Part shown: piece after piece, positions 1 to 7,762 of the stretch
Numbering within the stretch: position 1 is the stretch's first letter
Layout: every line of letters starts with the position of its first letter
From: Bacillus sp. UNC41MFS5
GTDB taxonomy: Bacteria; Bacillota; Bacilli; Bacillales_B; DSM-18226
Reading direction: 5' to 3'
DNA: 26,856 nucleotides
NCBI RefSeq assembly: GCF_000686805.1
Contig: NZ_JMLP01000033.1
Location: 1 to 26,856 of the forward strand
Notes under the pieces: model-generated
The model's input: the letters and a program-made list of their open reading frames with translations, nothing else
Database searches by the model: none
Told to the model about the DNA's origin: nothing
Position numbers and translations under genes: made by a program

Positions 1-232
1 TGTAAGTGTCAGCCGAAACCGACTTTCAGCTTTTCCTCATGAGAGAAAAAGGATTATCCGGTATTAGCACCGGTTTCCCGGTGTTATCCCAGTCTTACAG
101 GCAGGTTGCCCACGTGTTACTCACCCGTCCGCCGCTAACCAACAGGAGCAAGCTCCTATTGATTCGCTCGACTTGCATGTATTAGGCACGCCGCCAGCGT
201 TCGTCCTGAGCCAGGATCAAACTCTCCAAGAA
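1..232 (-). rRNA. rrs: 16S rRNA, 5' end (partial)
   Basis: The reverse complement contains the universal 5' 16S sequence GAGTTTGATCCTGGCTCAG and then GACGAACGCTGGCGGCGTGC, followed by a Bacillaceae-type V1/V2 region. The gene runs off the left edge, so only about the first 230 nt are present. The exact 5' nucleotide is estimated from the position of the GAGTTTGATC motif. It is read leftward from two promoters at 376-476. Confidence 0.97.
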
Positions 233-375
233 AGTTGATTAGCTCATTTGTTACGTTGGCTCATGTTCTTACTATAATAATAGAGAAAACACGATTGTTA
301 TTGTTTGTTTGCACGATTTTGTTTGTTTAGTTTTCAAAGAACAATATATCACTATAATTAGCGACAGCGAAATTA

Positions 376-404
376 ATTTTAACACTTCGCCTCGTATAAG
401 TCAA
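376..404 (-). promoter_or_regulatory. rRNA operon promoter P2
   Basis: Read leftward: TTGACT at 404-399, a 17-nt spacer, then TAAAAT at 381-376. It lies about 145 bp upstream of 16S, ahead of a leader containing CTTTGAAAACTAAAC, a motif typical of Bacillus rRNA leaders. It shares the AAGAAGTTGACTTA block with P1. Confidence 0.8.
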
Positions 405-447
405 CTTCTTTTTGAAATTAACTTCGCCGCCTCAGCGACGAATATTA

Positions 448-476
448 ATATAACAAATAATCTGCATGTAAGTCAA
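448..476 (-). promoter_or_regulatory. rRNA operon promoter P1
   Basis: Read leftward: TTGACT at 476-471, a 17-nt spacer, then TTATAT at 453-448. Tandem P1/P2 spacing of about 72 bp is usual for Bacillus rrn operons. The -35 context AAGAAGTTGACTTA is identical to that of P2. Confidence 0.75.
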
Positions 477-555
477 CTTCTTTTTGCAAAAAAGTTTAAA
501 CGTAAAGAAGTTTTAAAAAGCAACATACTCTCATCACTGGCACCACTCGCTTTCG

Positions 556-633
556 ATAGTTACCGTTGAAGCATTTTTTCCAACGTCAGGGGAACCACAC
601 AACTCCTATGGTTACCGCTGAACCATTTTTCCA
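556..633. repeat. Two imperfect direct repeats in the rrn-antiporter gap
   Basis: The block at 556-582 (ATAGTTACCGTTGAAGCA plus a T-run and CCA) recurs at 608-633 (ATGGTTACCGCTGAACCA plus a T-run and CCA), 52 bp apart. The gap 480-670 holds no convincing gene. The function is unknown. Confidence 0.45.
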
Positions 634-670
634 CTCTTCACGGGCATCATACAATCCTGAAACGAATGTG

Positions 671-704
671 GCGAACAGTGCCTTCACTGTTCGCTTATTT
701 TTTT
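671..704 (+). terminator. Rho-independent terminator
   Basis: A perfect 10-bp stem (GCGAACAGTG, loop CCTT, CACTGTTCGC) is followed by TTATTTTTTT, so it terminates rightward transcription. No rightward gene precedes it in the window. It either shields the antiporter gene from transcription antisense to rrn, or ends an unrecognised short transcript or leader. Confidence 0.75.
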
Positions 705-733
705 GAAAAAGTGAAATTCCCCTTTCTAGTGTG

Positions 734-763
734 TTGAAAAATATCTTAATTACACAAAATACT
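734..763 (+). promoter_or_regulatory. Possible promoter of the antiporter gene
   Basis: TTGAAA at 734-739, an 18-nt spacer and AATACT at 758-763. It lies just after the terminator and just before the AAAGGAG ribosome site at 768-774. The -10 is only a moderate match. Confidence 0.4.
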
Positions 764-781
764 TAGGAAAGGAGACCTGCA

Positions 782-2815
782 ATGGAATTTTTTCTGCTTA
801 TACTTTTATTACTTGCTGTCATTGGATTATCTAGTTTCATCCATCACTTTTTGCCATACGTCCCCGTACCGCTGGTTCAAATTGCGCTTGGGGTGCTGCT
901 TGCTTCGCTGCCGTTAGGCATTCATATCCCAATGGAGCCGGAATTGTTTTTCGTATTGTTTATCGCTCCGCTGCTTTTTCATGATGGAAAAAATGTTTCA
1001 CGGCACGCACTATGGAAATTACGAAAACCTATCCTATTGCTGGCTCTTGGTCTTGTGTTTGTTACCGTATTCGCAATAGGATACTTAATCTATTGGCTGA
1101 TTCCTTCGATTCCATTGCCAGCGGCTTTTGCGTTAGCGGCCATCCTTTCTCCTACTGATGTCGTTGCTGTAAGTGCCATTTCGAGCCGGGTGAAGATACC
1201 GGAAACTATTATGCATGTCCTTGAAGGAGAAGGACTAATGAACGATGCATCTGGATTGGTTGCATTTAAATTTGCGGTTGCCGCAACGGTAACAGGTGTT
1301 TTTTCATTAGCTCAGGCAAGCGGGAGTTTCATCGTAATTGCCATTGGCGGTCTGGCTGGCGGTGCACTACTTTCGATTCTAATCATTCAACTGAAAATCT
1401 TTATTCGCAGGCTTGGGATGGAGGATGTGACCATCCACATGTTGATCCAACTTCTCACCCCATTCGTGATTTTTTACCTTGTGGAGCATGTTCATCTCTC
1501 GGGTATTTTATCTGTTGTTGCGGCAGGCATTGTACATACCATCTACCGGGAACGTGATCAATCCCCTGCGATGAAATTGCAATTGGTTTCACAAAACACG
1601 TGGACGGTACTTATCTATATTTTGAACGGCTTGGTGTTCGTCCTATTAGGTCTGCAAATCCCAAGTGTTATAAGTGAAATTTTCAAAGACCCGTTGTTTA
1701 ATAATTGGGAAGTGAGTAAGTATATTTTCATCATTTCCGCTGCACTTCTCTTCTTGCGCTTTTTATGGATTGGTGCGGCCTGGAAGTGGGAGTGGCTCAA
1801 AAGGGAAATCGAAATGCCCTCGATTAGAGCTATTGGTATTATCACTGTTTCCGGAGTCAGAGGGGCGGTTACCCTAGCTGGAGCATTTACCATTCCATAT
1901 GTTCTAGCCGATGGAACCCCCTTTCCTCAGCGTTCTTTAATTATTTTTATAGCCGCTGGAGTTATTCTTGTGACGCTCATAACGGCCAGTATCTTCTTGC
2001 CAATCCTTGCTAGAACGGAAAAAGTAAGCGCCAATGAACAACGGGAAGAAAATGTGCGAGAGGCGCAGCTCCGGACGATTGATTCAGCTATTCGTTCGAT
2101 TCGTGAATTGATGAATGATGAGAATCGTGGTGCGGCAGTCTCAGTTATCGCCTCGTACAATCAAATCCGAAATCGTCTGAACACTGAAAATAATAAAAAC
2201 TACGAGCACTTAAAAATACTGGAAACTGAAATTCGGATGAAGGCCTTGGAAGCTGAAGCCAGCTACATTGAAAAATTAAAATTAGAGGGGAAAATAGACC
2301 GAGAAACTTATTACTTGTCTGATGAACATATTCAACGGATGAGGCTTGCTGTTACCAATCGGATGCGTTTTAGAAGATTATTTATTGGGACACTGGCTAA
2401 AAGAAGTGTATTAAAACTAATTCAATTAATCATGCCAAAAAGCCAGCAACAGCTTGAAACCCGCCAGGCACTATTGAAGAAAATGATTCAGTTGAAAATG
2501 AACATGGCTAAAGCTGCCATTAAGTATTTGAATAGTCAGATGACACCTGAAAATGAACACGTCTATTTAGTCATTATCGGAGAATATAGCGAAATGCTCA
2601 CGAAATTTAAATTAGCAAAAAAGGGGGCCGACACTGCTCATTACAGGCATTTACAAAGAGAATTGCGTGTAAAGGCATTCCAGGCTGAACGAGATGAAAT
2701 TCAGAATTTGTACGAAGAAGGAGAAATCACCACTGATATCATCCGAAAAGTTCGCAAGCAGATCAATATTCGGGAGGCCTATTGGATGGACGAAAGTAGT
2801 TTACATTCTCATTAA
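782..2815 (+). CDS. Na+/H+ antiporter, CPA1 family (NhaK/YvgP-like)
   Basis: Predicted membrane antiporter exchanging cytoplasmic Na+ (or K+/Li+) for protons, for pH and salt homeostasis. The first ~410 residues are a series of hydrophobic helices. They carry SPTDVV at 123-128 and EGEGLMND at 148-155, where the CPA1 family has its ion-binding TM5 Asp (here D155). The last ~260 residues are a charged, helical cytoplasmic tail. At 677 aa it is close to B. subtilis NhaK (YvgP, about 670 aa), which has the same long tail. The start is fixed by AAAGGAG 7 nt upstream of the ATG. It stands alone between the rrn promoters and a convergent operon. The family is sure, ion preference is not. Confidence 0.92.
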   Translation: MEFFLLILLLLAVIGLSSFIHHFLPYVPVPLVQIALGVLLASLPLGIHIPMEPELFFVLFIAPLLFHDGKNVSRHALWKLRKPILLLALGLVFVTVFAIGYLIYWLIPSIPLPAAFALAAILSPTDVVAVSAISSRVKIPETIMHVLEGEGLMNDASGLVAFKFAVAATVTGVFSLAQASGSFIVIAIGGLAGGALLSILIIQLKIFIRRLGMEDVTIHMLIQLLTPFVIFYLVEHVHLSGILSVVAAGIVHTIYRERDQSPAMKLQLVSQNTWTVLIYILNGLVFVLLGLQIPSVISEIFKDPLFNNWEVSKYIFIISAALLFLRFLWIGAAWKWEWLKREIEMPSIRAIGIITVSGVRGAVTLAGAFTIPYVLADGTPFPQRSLIIFIAAGVILVTLITASIFLPILARTEKVSANEQREENVREAQLRTIDSAIRSIRELMNDENRGAAVSVIASYNQIRNRLNTENNKNYEHLKILETEIRMKALEAEASYIEKLKLEGKIDRETYYLSDEHIQRMRLAVTNRMRFRRLFIGTLAKRSVLKLIQLIMPKSQQQLETRQALLKKMIQLKMNMAKAAIKYLNSQMTPENEHVYLVIIGEYSEMLTKFKLAKKGADTAHYRHLQRELRVKAFQAERDEIQNLYEEGEITTDIIRKVRKQINIREAYWMDESSLHSH

Positions 2816-2831
2816 TGATCACTTAATAAGT

Positions 2832-2869
2832 TAAATAAAAAATGAGTGAGCTAAATAATACACTCACTC
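2832..2869 (-). terminator. Terminator of the SDR-ArsR operon
   Basis: Read leftward, GAGTGAG (2869-2863) and CTCACTC (2850-2844) form a 7-bp stem followed by ATTTTTTATTT. The stem overlaps the last codons of the ArsR gene. No T-run exists in the rightward direction. Confidence 0.65.
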
Positions 2870-3156
2870 TCAACAATATCTATCAACTGCTTCAATTGCT
2901 TTACACTTTGATCTAAAGAAAGTGAATAATAGCGCTGTGTACCTTTTTGTTCAATTTCCACAAGATGGTTATCCCGCATGATTTTTAAATGATGAGAAAT
3001 TGCCGGGCGCGATAGGTTAGACTGTTCGGCAATTTCATTAACACTTAACCGTTCATGTTCTGCCAACAAAAGAATAATATCCTGCCTTGCCGGATCACTT
3101 AAAGCGTTAAATAAAGGAATACATGCCCTGAATACATCAATAGCTTGCTGTGCCAT
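2851..3156 (-). CDS. ArsR-family HTH transcriptional regulator
   Basis: A 101-aa winged-helix repressor. The HTH covers about residues 37-62 (SVNEIAEQSNLSRPAISHHL), followed by the wing KGTQRYYSL. The ELCVCDL metal-binding motif of ArsR/SmtB metal sensors is absent, and the only cysteines (C12 near the N-terminus, C99 in ECII at the C-terminus) do not form a known metal site, so the signal is probably not a metal. It is the second gene of an operon, 31 bp after the SDR gene. It probably represses its own operon through the AT-rich repeats at 3994-4023. Such SDR-ArsR pairs are common in Bacillaceae, but the inducer is not known to me. Confidence 0.9.
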   Translation of the reverse strand: MAQQAIDVFRACIPLFNALSDPARQDIILLLAEHERLSVNEIAEQSNLSRPAISHHLKIMRDNHLVEIEQKGTQRYYSLSLDQSVKQLKQLIDIVESECII

Positions 3157-3187
3157 AAAAAAAGATCCCCTTTTTCAAATCTAGTAA

Positions 3188-3955
3188 TTACTTTTCCCCT
3201 GCGACATACTTAGCGATTTTAGCGGCTATACTTCTTGGCATAAATTTAGCCCCAATTGCACCTGCCTTATTAAATCCACCAGTAATTATTACGCGTTTCC
3301 CATTCATTAATGCGTTATAACCACTTTGTGCGACTATATCAGAGGCCATTGCACTGCTGAACATTTTCGTGCCCTCGACACTCGCAACAGAACCAAAATT
3401 AGTCTTCGTTGCACCTGGACAAAGAGTTGTTACAGTGATGGAACTGCCTGACAGCTCCTCAACAAGTGCTTCAGAAAACGAAAGAACAAAAGCCTTCGTT
3501 GCATAATACACAGCCATGAGCGGTCCAGGTTGGAAGGCAGCAGTACTTGCAACATTTAGAATTCTGCCACTGTTTTTTTGTTTCATTTTTTGTAAACAGC
3601 AATAAGTTAATTCAGATAGTGCGGATACGTTTAATTGAATCATATTTAATTGTTTTTGGATATCCAGTTCATCAAACTTACCCATTAACCCGAAACCGGC
3701 ATTGTTAACTAGAACATCAATGTCTATTCCCCTATTTTCGATTTCTTCAAATACTTCTTTAGCAGCACCATGGACACTTAAATCCTTAGGGATGATGGTC
3801 ACTTCTATATTTGTATAGGATTGCTGGATTTCCTTAAGTCTTTTCTCGTTTCTAGCAACTAAGACAAGATTGTAGCCATCATTGGCAAACAGCTTAACAA
3901 ACTCATAACCTAACCCGCTTGTTGCCCCTGTAATTAATGCCGTCTTCTTCATCAT
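3188..3955 (-). CDS. Short-chain dehydrogenase/reductase (SDR)
   Basis: Classical SDR oxidoreductase of 255 aa with a Rossmann fold. The cofactor loop is TGATSGLG (G10, G14, G16), NNAG is at 84-87, and the catalytic set is S137, Y150 and K154 (YxxxK). The region just after the second strand (VLVARNEKRL) has Arg residues typical of NADP-preferring members. The start ATG at 3955 has GGAGG 7 nt upstream; a second ATG follows immediately. It is the first gene of an operon with the ArsR regulator and has a perfect -35 promoter. The substrate cannot be told from sequence. Confidence 0.9.
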   Translation of the reverse strand: MMKKTALITGATSGLGYEFVKLFANDGYNLVLVARNEKRLKEIQQSYTNIEVTIIPKDLSVHGAAKEVFEEIENRGIDIDVLVNNAGFGLMGKFDELDIQKQLNMIQLNVSALSELTYCCLQKMKQKNSGRILNVASTAAFQPGPLMAVYYATKAFVLSFSEALVEELSGSSITVTTLCPGATKTNFGSVASVEGTKMFSSAMASDIVAQSGYNALMNGKRVIITGGFNKAGAIGAKFMPRSIAAKIAKYVAGEK

Positions 3956-3993
3956 TTATAATCCTCCAATGTTTATTTAATTCACGTGCGTTC

Positions 3994-4023
3994 AAATGTT
4001 TATACGTTTAAATGTTTAAACAT
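3994..4023 (-). promoter_or_regulatory. Probable ArsR operator
   Basis: AAATGTTTA occurs at 3994-4002 and again at 4010-4018, 16 bp apart. The second overlaps the perfect palindrome ATGTTTAAACAT at 4012-4023, which directly abuts the -10 box. A related AATGTTTA lies at 3968-3975. The position just downstream of -10 suits repression. Confidence 0.6.
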
Positions 4024-4052
4024 ATAATAATTAATTACACAACCAATGTCAA
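4024..4052 (-). promoter_or_regulatory. Promoter of the SDR-ArsR operon
   Basis: Read leftward: perfect TTGACA at 4052-4047, a 17-nt spacer and TATTAT at 4029-4024. It is a strong sigma-A-type match. Confidence 0.8.
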
Positions 4053-4089
4053 CATCGTATTAAACAGCAAAAGGCAGGAAGTGTTGGAT

Positions 4090-4118
4090 TTGAACGAAAA
4101 TTAGACATAGTTTATTTT
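4090..4118 (+). promoter_or_regulatory. Possible ilvA promoter
   Basis: TTGAAC at 4090-4095, a 17-nt spacer and TATTTT at 4113-4118. It is a plausible but weak sigma-A match, about 50 bp ahead of the gene. Confidence 0.4.
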
Positions 4119-4153
4119 CTCCAGTACATCCTAAAAAGAAACACCTTGTGCTC

Positions 4154-4161
4154 GGAGGAGG
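4154..4161 (+). promoter_or_regulatory. Ribosome binding site that fixes the ilvA start
   Basis: GGAGGAGG lies 7 nt before TTG at 4169. An in-frame GTG at 4148 lies upstream of this site and would place the Shine-Dalgarno sequence inside the gene, so TTG 4169 is the likely start. Confidence 0.8.
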
Positions 4162-4168
4162 AAAAGAC

Positions 4169-5377
4169 TTGAACATCGATGATATTATCGTAGCACGCGA
4201 GAAAATGAAGGGAATTGTTCACACCACTCCCCTTGATTACTCCAAAACATTTAGTCAGCTCGCTCACAATGAAGTTTATTTAAAGCTTGAAAATCTTCAA
4301 AAAACCGGCTCCTTTAAAGTAAGGGGCTCGTACAATAAGCTGAATTCGCTATCTAAGGAAGAACTGGCAAAGGGTGTAATCGCTGCATCTGCTGGAAACC
4401 ATGCTCAAGGAGTAGCGTATTCGAGTCAAATGCTAGGTGTACCATGCAAAATTGTGATGCCTAAAGGAGCTCCACTTAGTAAAATCCTAGCCACAAAACA
4501 ATATGGTGCGGAAGTAATTTTAGAGGGGGCAACATTCGATGATGCACTCTCCTATGCATTAAAACTTAAAGAGCAACTCGATGCGACCTTTATTCATGCT
4601 TTTGACGATGAGGCGATCATGACAGGGCAAGGTACGGTCGGATTAGAAATCCTCGACCAGCTTCCAGATGTTGAGGCTGTTATTTGCCCGATTGGCGGCG
4701 GCGGACTCATAGCCGGTGTCGCTATGGCAGTTAAGGAAAAAAATCCTCATATATCTGTTTACGGTATTCAAGCACTTGCCTGCCCAAGTATGAAGCAGTC
4801 CTTGTTTGAAAATAAACCAGTCATGGTGGACTCCACACCGACAATGGCGGATGGAATTGCCGTTAAAAAACCAGGGTTGAAGCCCTTTGAAATCGTTCAA
4901 AAATACGTTGATGAAGTTTTTTGCGTCGATGAAATGGAAATTGCCAGGACCATGCTCATGTTGATGGAAAGAAATAAACTGTTAGTAGAGGGATCAGGTG
5001 CGGTTTCACTTGCCTCCTTGCTTTACGAAAAGTTAAATATCAAAGATAAAAAAGTGGTGGCTGTGTTAAGCGGCGGAAACGTCGATATGAATTTTATCTC
5101 GAGAATTATTGAACGGGGACTAGTTGAGTCTGGCAGATATGCTGATTTTATTATTACCTTAAAAGACAAACCAGGTGAATTGCAACGAGTCTTAAGCTCA
5201 ATTACCGAATTAGATGCAAACGTTCAAACGGTTAATCTCCACCGGATTGGTAAGGATATTTATCCTGGCTATGCCCAAATCGAGATTTCGGTAGAGACCA
5301 AAAACCACGATCATATTGAGCTATTGCATACAGCTCTGACTGAGAAAAACTATCATATAGAAATGGGCCATTGTTAG
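4169..5377 (+). CDS. ilvA: Threonine ammonia-lyase (threonine dehydratase), ACT-domain form
   Basis: PLP enzyme that deaminates L-threonine to 2-oxobutanoate and ammonia, the first step of isoleucine synthesis or threonine breakdown. From the TTG start it is 402 aa. The PLP lysine is K50 in GSFKVRG; SAGNHAQG lies at 74-81 and the phosphate-binding loop GGGG at 176-179. A C-terminal ACT-like domain of about 80 residues (ADFIITLKDKPGELQRVL onward) makes it the medium-length type rather than the long biosynthetic E. coli IlvA. The ACT domain suggests amino-acid control. It is a single-gene unit with its own terminator. Biosynthetic versus catabolic role is not decided by sequence. Confidence 0.93.
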   Translation: MNIDDIIVAREKMKGIVHTTPLDYSKTFSQLAHNEVYLKLENLQKTGSFKVRGSYNKLNSLSKEELAKGVIAASAGNHAQGVAYSSQMLGVPCKIVMPKGAPLSKILATKQYGAEVILEGATFDDALSYALKLKEQLDATFIHAFDDEAIMTGQGTVGLEILDQLPDVEAVICPIGGGGLIAGVAMAVKEKNPHISVYGIQALACPSMKQSLFENKPVMVDSTPTMADGIAVKKPGLKPFEIVQKYVDEVFCVDEMEIARTMLMLMERNKLLVEGSGAVSLASLLYEKLNIKDKKVVAVLSGGNVDMNFISRIIERGLVESGRYADFIITLKDKPGELQRVLSSITELDANVQTVNLHRIGKDIYPGYAQIEISVETKNHDHIELLHTALTEKNYHIEMGHC

Positions 5378-5385
5378 CGATATAT

Positions 5386-5416
5386 AGAGCTTGGGGCATC
5401 CAAGCTCTTTAACATA
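5386..5416 (+). terminator. ilvA terminator
   Basis: A 9-bp stem, AGAGCTTGG (5386-5394) and CCAAGCTCT (5400-5408), with a 5-nt loop. It is followed by TTAACATATTTT, an imperfect U-tract. Confidence 0.6.
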
Positions 5417-5418
5417 TT

Positions 5419-6234
5419 TTATACTAGGTAACCAATGATATCCTCGTTCGTACATTGTAGAAAATCTGGGAGATCCTCTCGATTTGAAGTTAATTGAAAA
5501 TAATAAGTAACATCTTTGTCCTGATAAGATTGATAGCGTAATAAGTTCTTTTCACTCGCAAGTTTACTTATGACTTGTTCAAAAAATTGTCCTTGCGTCA
5601 TGGTATCCTTCGAACCTAAGTGAATAATCCCTTTTAGTTGATTTTCAATGATGAAGTGTAGTTGTTTTGCTAACTGAACATCTAAAAGATTATTACAGAC
5701 CAAATTGTTATAGACATCGATTGTTTTATTATTTTTTATATTTTCTTTTATTAAATTCAATCTGGGAGAATTCTTCCCCCAGATTGCAGGGATTCGGATA
5801 ACCATCACTCGTTCATCCAAAATTTCTTTTAGCATATTCTCACATGTAATTTTGAAATTCCCATAATCTGATTCAGCCATCGGTTTATCCGATTCTGTGT
5901 GGGGTTTTAATAAATCACCATCAAATACATTTGTGGTAGAAAAGTAATACACACGACCTCTAGTATGTTGTATTTCTAGAGCCAATTCTTTATGAAACAT
6001 CAACTGTTGGTTAAAATCTCCTCTTAGACAAGAAATCACGATTTCAGGTTTAATTGATTGTATAATTTCCTTCAACTTGTCGATTTGATGAACTTCCAGT
6101 TGGAACTGCTTCTCATCAGGGAGACTGGTTATCGAAGTGGAATAGGTTCCGTATAAATCAAATTCATCTTTAAATTCATTGAGTAAAGCTCTTCCAACAA
6201 GCCCGCTTGCACCAAGAATAAGTACTTTTTCCAT
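5419..6234 (-). CDS. RmlD-like NAD(P)-dependent sugar-nucleotide reductase/epimerase
   Basis: Extended-SDR protein similar to dTDP-4-dehydrorhamnose reductase (RmlD). It opens with MEKVLILGASGLVGR, the GxxGxxG dinucleotide loop. It keeps a Ser/Thr stretch (YYFSTTNVFDG) and a YxxxK motif in SDYGNFK. I place the start at ATG 6234 (271 aa): the Rossmann fold begins there and AGGTGGGG (6249-6242) lies 7 nt upstream. An upstream in-frame extension of 30 residues has no such support and is rejected. No other dTDP-rhamnose gene is nearby, so a true RmlD role is doubtful; it may act on another nucleotide sugar. Confidence 0.82.
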   Translation of the reverse strand: MEKVLILGASGLVGRALLNEFKDEFDLYGTYSTSITSLPDEKQFQLEVHQIDKLKEIIQSIKPEIVISCLRGDFNQQLMFHKELALEIQHTRGRVYYFSTTNVFDGDLLKPHTESDKPMAESDYGNFKITCENMLKEILDERVMVIRIPAIWGKNSPRLNLIKENIKNNKTIDVYNNLVCNNLLDVQLAKQLHFIIENQLKGIIHLGSKDTMTQGQFFEQVISKLASEKNLLRYQSYQDKDVTYYFQLTSNREDLPDFLQCTNEDIIGYLV

Positions 6235-6272
6235 CACAATTCCCCACCTGCAAAATTGAAAATTTTTTCTAT

Positions 6273-6298
6273 GTAAAAGGCTAGGCATTCTACCTAGC
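6273..6298 (-). terminator. Weak terminator after the YjdM gene
   Basis: Read leftward: GCTAGG (6298-6293), a 7-nt loop and CCTAGC (6285-6280), then CTTTTACA. A 6-bp stem with a short T-run. Partial readthrough into the RmlD-like gene is likely. Confidence 0.4.
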
Positions 6299-6307
6299 TC
6301 TTTGATT

Positions 6308-6646
6308 CTACAACTTCTTAACAAATTCAGATTTTAAACTCATCGCTCCAAAACCATCAATCTTACAATCAATATTATGGTCTCCATCCACTAAACGGAT
6401 GTTTTTAACCTTTGTACCTGCTTTTAAAACCGAAGAGCTCCCTTTTACTTTTAAGTCCTTGATGACGGTAATAGAGTCTCCATCGGTTAATACATTCCCA
6501 TTGGAATCTTTCACAACTTTTTGCTCTTCCTGTTCCACTTCTGATTCTAAGTTCCATTCATGAGCACATTCTGGGCAAACAAACAGACTTCCATCCTCGT
6601 ATGTATATTCAGAATTACATTTTGGGCAATGTGGCAAATTAGACAT
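6308..6646 (-). CDS. YjdM/PhnA-family zinc-ribbon protein
   Basis: A 112-aa protein matching the PhnA/YjdM family. An N-terminal zinc ribbon with CPKC and CPEC is followed by a small beta-rich domain ([19 protein letters not shown]). The E. coli relative lies in the phosphonate region but is not a proven phosphonatase, and no phn genes are present here. I take ATG 6646 as the start because GGAGGT (6661-6656) sits 9 nt upstream and the next residues ([10 protein letters not shown]) are the family N-terminus; a start 7 codons earlier would bury this site. The cellular function is unknown. Confidence 0.88.
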   Translation of the reverse strand: MSNLPHCPKCNSEYTYEDGSLFVCPECAHEWNLESEVEQEEQKVVKDSNGNVLTDGDSITVIKDLKVKGSSSVLKAGTKVKNIRLVDGDHNIDCKIDGFGAMSLKSEFVKKL

Positions 6647-6712
6647 TTGTACTATACCTCCATTCATCCCTGTTATTCTAATACATTCAATGGGTTCTAG
6701 TCTATAATCCGT

Positions 6713-7612
6713 TTACGCCTGCAAAATATATTCGTAGCAAGCTACTCCCTCAATTTGCTTAAAACCTTCCTTAATGTATAATGACTGCGCCCGTTCATTT
6801 TCTCCATTAACCGAGAGGATGGTTTTTTTGTATTTTTTTTCCTTAGCAAACTGAAGGGCGGTTCTTAACAGAATTCTGCCTAGTCCACGTCCTTGATATT
6901 CAGGGATGACAGCAAGCGGGCCTATATTCATAATCGGTGTATTTTCATATTCGTCGTCAGCACCCCTTACGATTCCAACGGGTTTCCCGAGATGATAAAG
7001 AATTTTCATTCCGCCTTCTAGGTAATCATTATCTGAAACCATTTTAGCCACCATTTCTAGAGTGACCGGTGTTTCATTTCCCTTTAGGTTCGCAAACCCA
7101 GCATTGCGGACTTCACTCCAAATCCCTTCATCTTCTCCTGGTGTAAATGATTTGATACGATAATCATCCGGTATGTTCAAGTCAGGCATATCGCTGTCTT
7201 CTCTAACCAGTAAAAAGGCATATCTCTCTACGGAAAAATCTAACCGCTCCATTACCACCATCACGTGTTGATTATTCAAAGGAATAAAAATGTAAAGCTT
7301 CCTTAGTCCTTCTGTATGCTTTAACAGTGCCTGCAGCAGCTCCTTATAAATGATGGGCTCCTCATCTTCGGAATGAAAGATTCGAAAGCGGGCCCTCTGT
7401 CCACGACGATTGTATTCATCAATAATCAGCGAAGCCGCCCCGATGATATCCCCTTGTTGATCCATCGCAATATAGGTCGGATTTTCGGCATTGGGTGTAA
7501 ATTCCTTCAGATCTTCTTCATACAAAAAAGAATCATCCACTCCATTCCGATGTTTCTTACAATATTCAACAAAGTCATTAACTCTGTCTAATTTCAAAGC
7601 CTCTACCCTCAT
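6713..7612 (-). CDS. GNAT-family N-acetyltransferase (two GNAT-like halves)
   Basis: A 299-aa protein. The C-terminal half is a clear GNAT domain with the acetyl-CoA loop VIPEYQGRGLGR (235-246) and a typical end, SVNGENERAQSLYIKEGF. The N-terminal ~140 residues resemble a second, degenerate GNAT fold (YIAMDQQGDIIGAASLIID) without an intact acetyl-CoA loop. This double arrangement occurs in MshD-like and Eis-like proteins. The upstream ribosome site is poor (a G5 run about 14 nt before the ATG), so the start is less sure than most. The acceptor substrate is unknown. Confidence 0.85.
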   Translation of the reverse strand: MRVEALKLDRVNDFVEYCKKHRNGVDDSFLYEEDLKEFTPNAENPTYIAMDQQGDIIGAASLIIDEYNRRGQRARFRIFHSEDEEPIIYKELLQALLKHTEGLRKLYIFIPLNNQHVMVVMERLDFSVERYAFLLVREDSDMPDLNIPDDYRIKSFTPGEDEGIWSEVRNAGFANLKGNETPVTLEMVAKMVSDNDYLEGGMKILYHLGKPVGIVRGADDEYENTPIMNIGPLAVIPEYQGRGLGRILLRTALQFAKEKKYKKTILSVNGENERAQSLYIKEGFKQIEGVACYEYILQA

Positions 7613-7693
7613 CTAGACCCAACCCCCGATTCAGAATGCTTTTTCATCTTATATATTCTTGAAAACAGCCTCGATTCCTTGTTTTCACTCTCT

Positions 7694-7749
7694 AGTAAAA
7701 AAAGAGTGCCTGACACCAATTCGGTGAATACCAAATTGGTGTCAGGCAC
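7694..7749 (-). terminator. hxlAB terminator built from dispersed repeat copy A
   Basis: Two perfect 16-bp arms (7706-7721 and 7734-7749) with core GTGCCTGACACC surround a 12-nt loop. Read leftward, the hairpin is followed by TCTTTTTTT, so it works as the hxlB terminator. The core recurs near 9061, 13315, 21823/21855 and 23649. Confidence 0.8.
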
Positions 7750-7762
7750 CATTCCATTTTTC

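Noticed and set aside
309..569. 86-aa rightward open frame over the rRNA promoters
   Set aside because: It lies across the leader and the P1/P2 promoters on the opposite strand, has no ribosome site and low-complexity content.
511..640. Resemblance to 5S rRNA 3' sequence on the minus strand (GATGAGAGTATGTTGC, TTCAGCGGTAACCAT)
   Set aside because: Only short stretches are similar, no 5S fold can be drawn, and the region lies upstream of 16S where 5S is not expected.
4148..4168. GTG 4148 as the ilvA start
   Set aside because: The strong GGAGGAGG would lie inside the gene; TTG 4169 is correctly spaced behind it.
6235..6324. 30-residue N-terminal extension of the RmlD-like protein
   Set aside because: It overlaps the end of the YjdM gene and the hairpin at 6280-6298, and the Rossmann fold and ribosome site point to ATG 6234.
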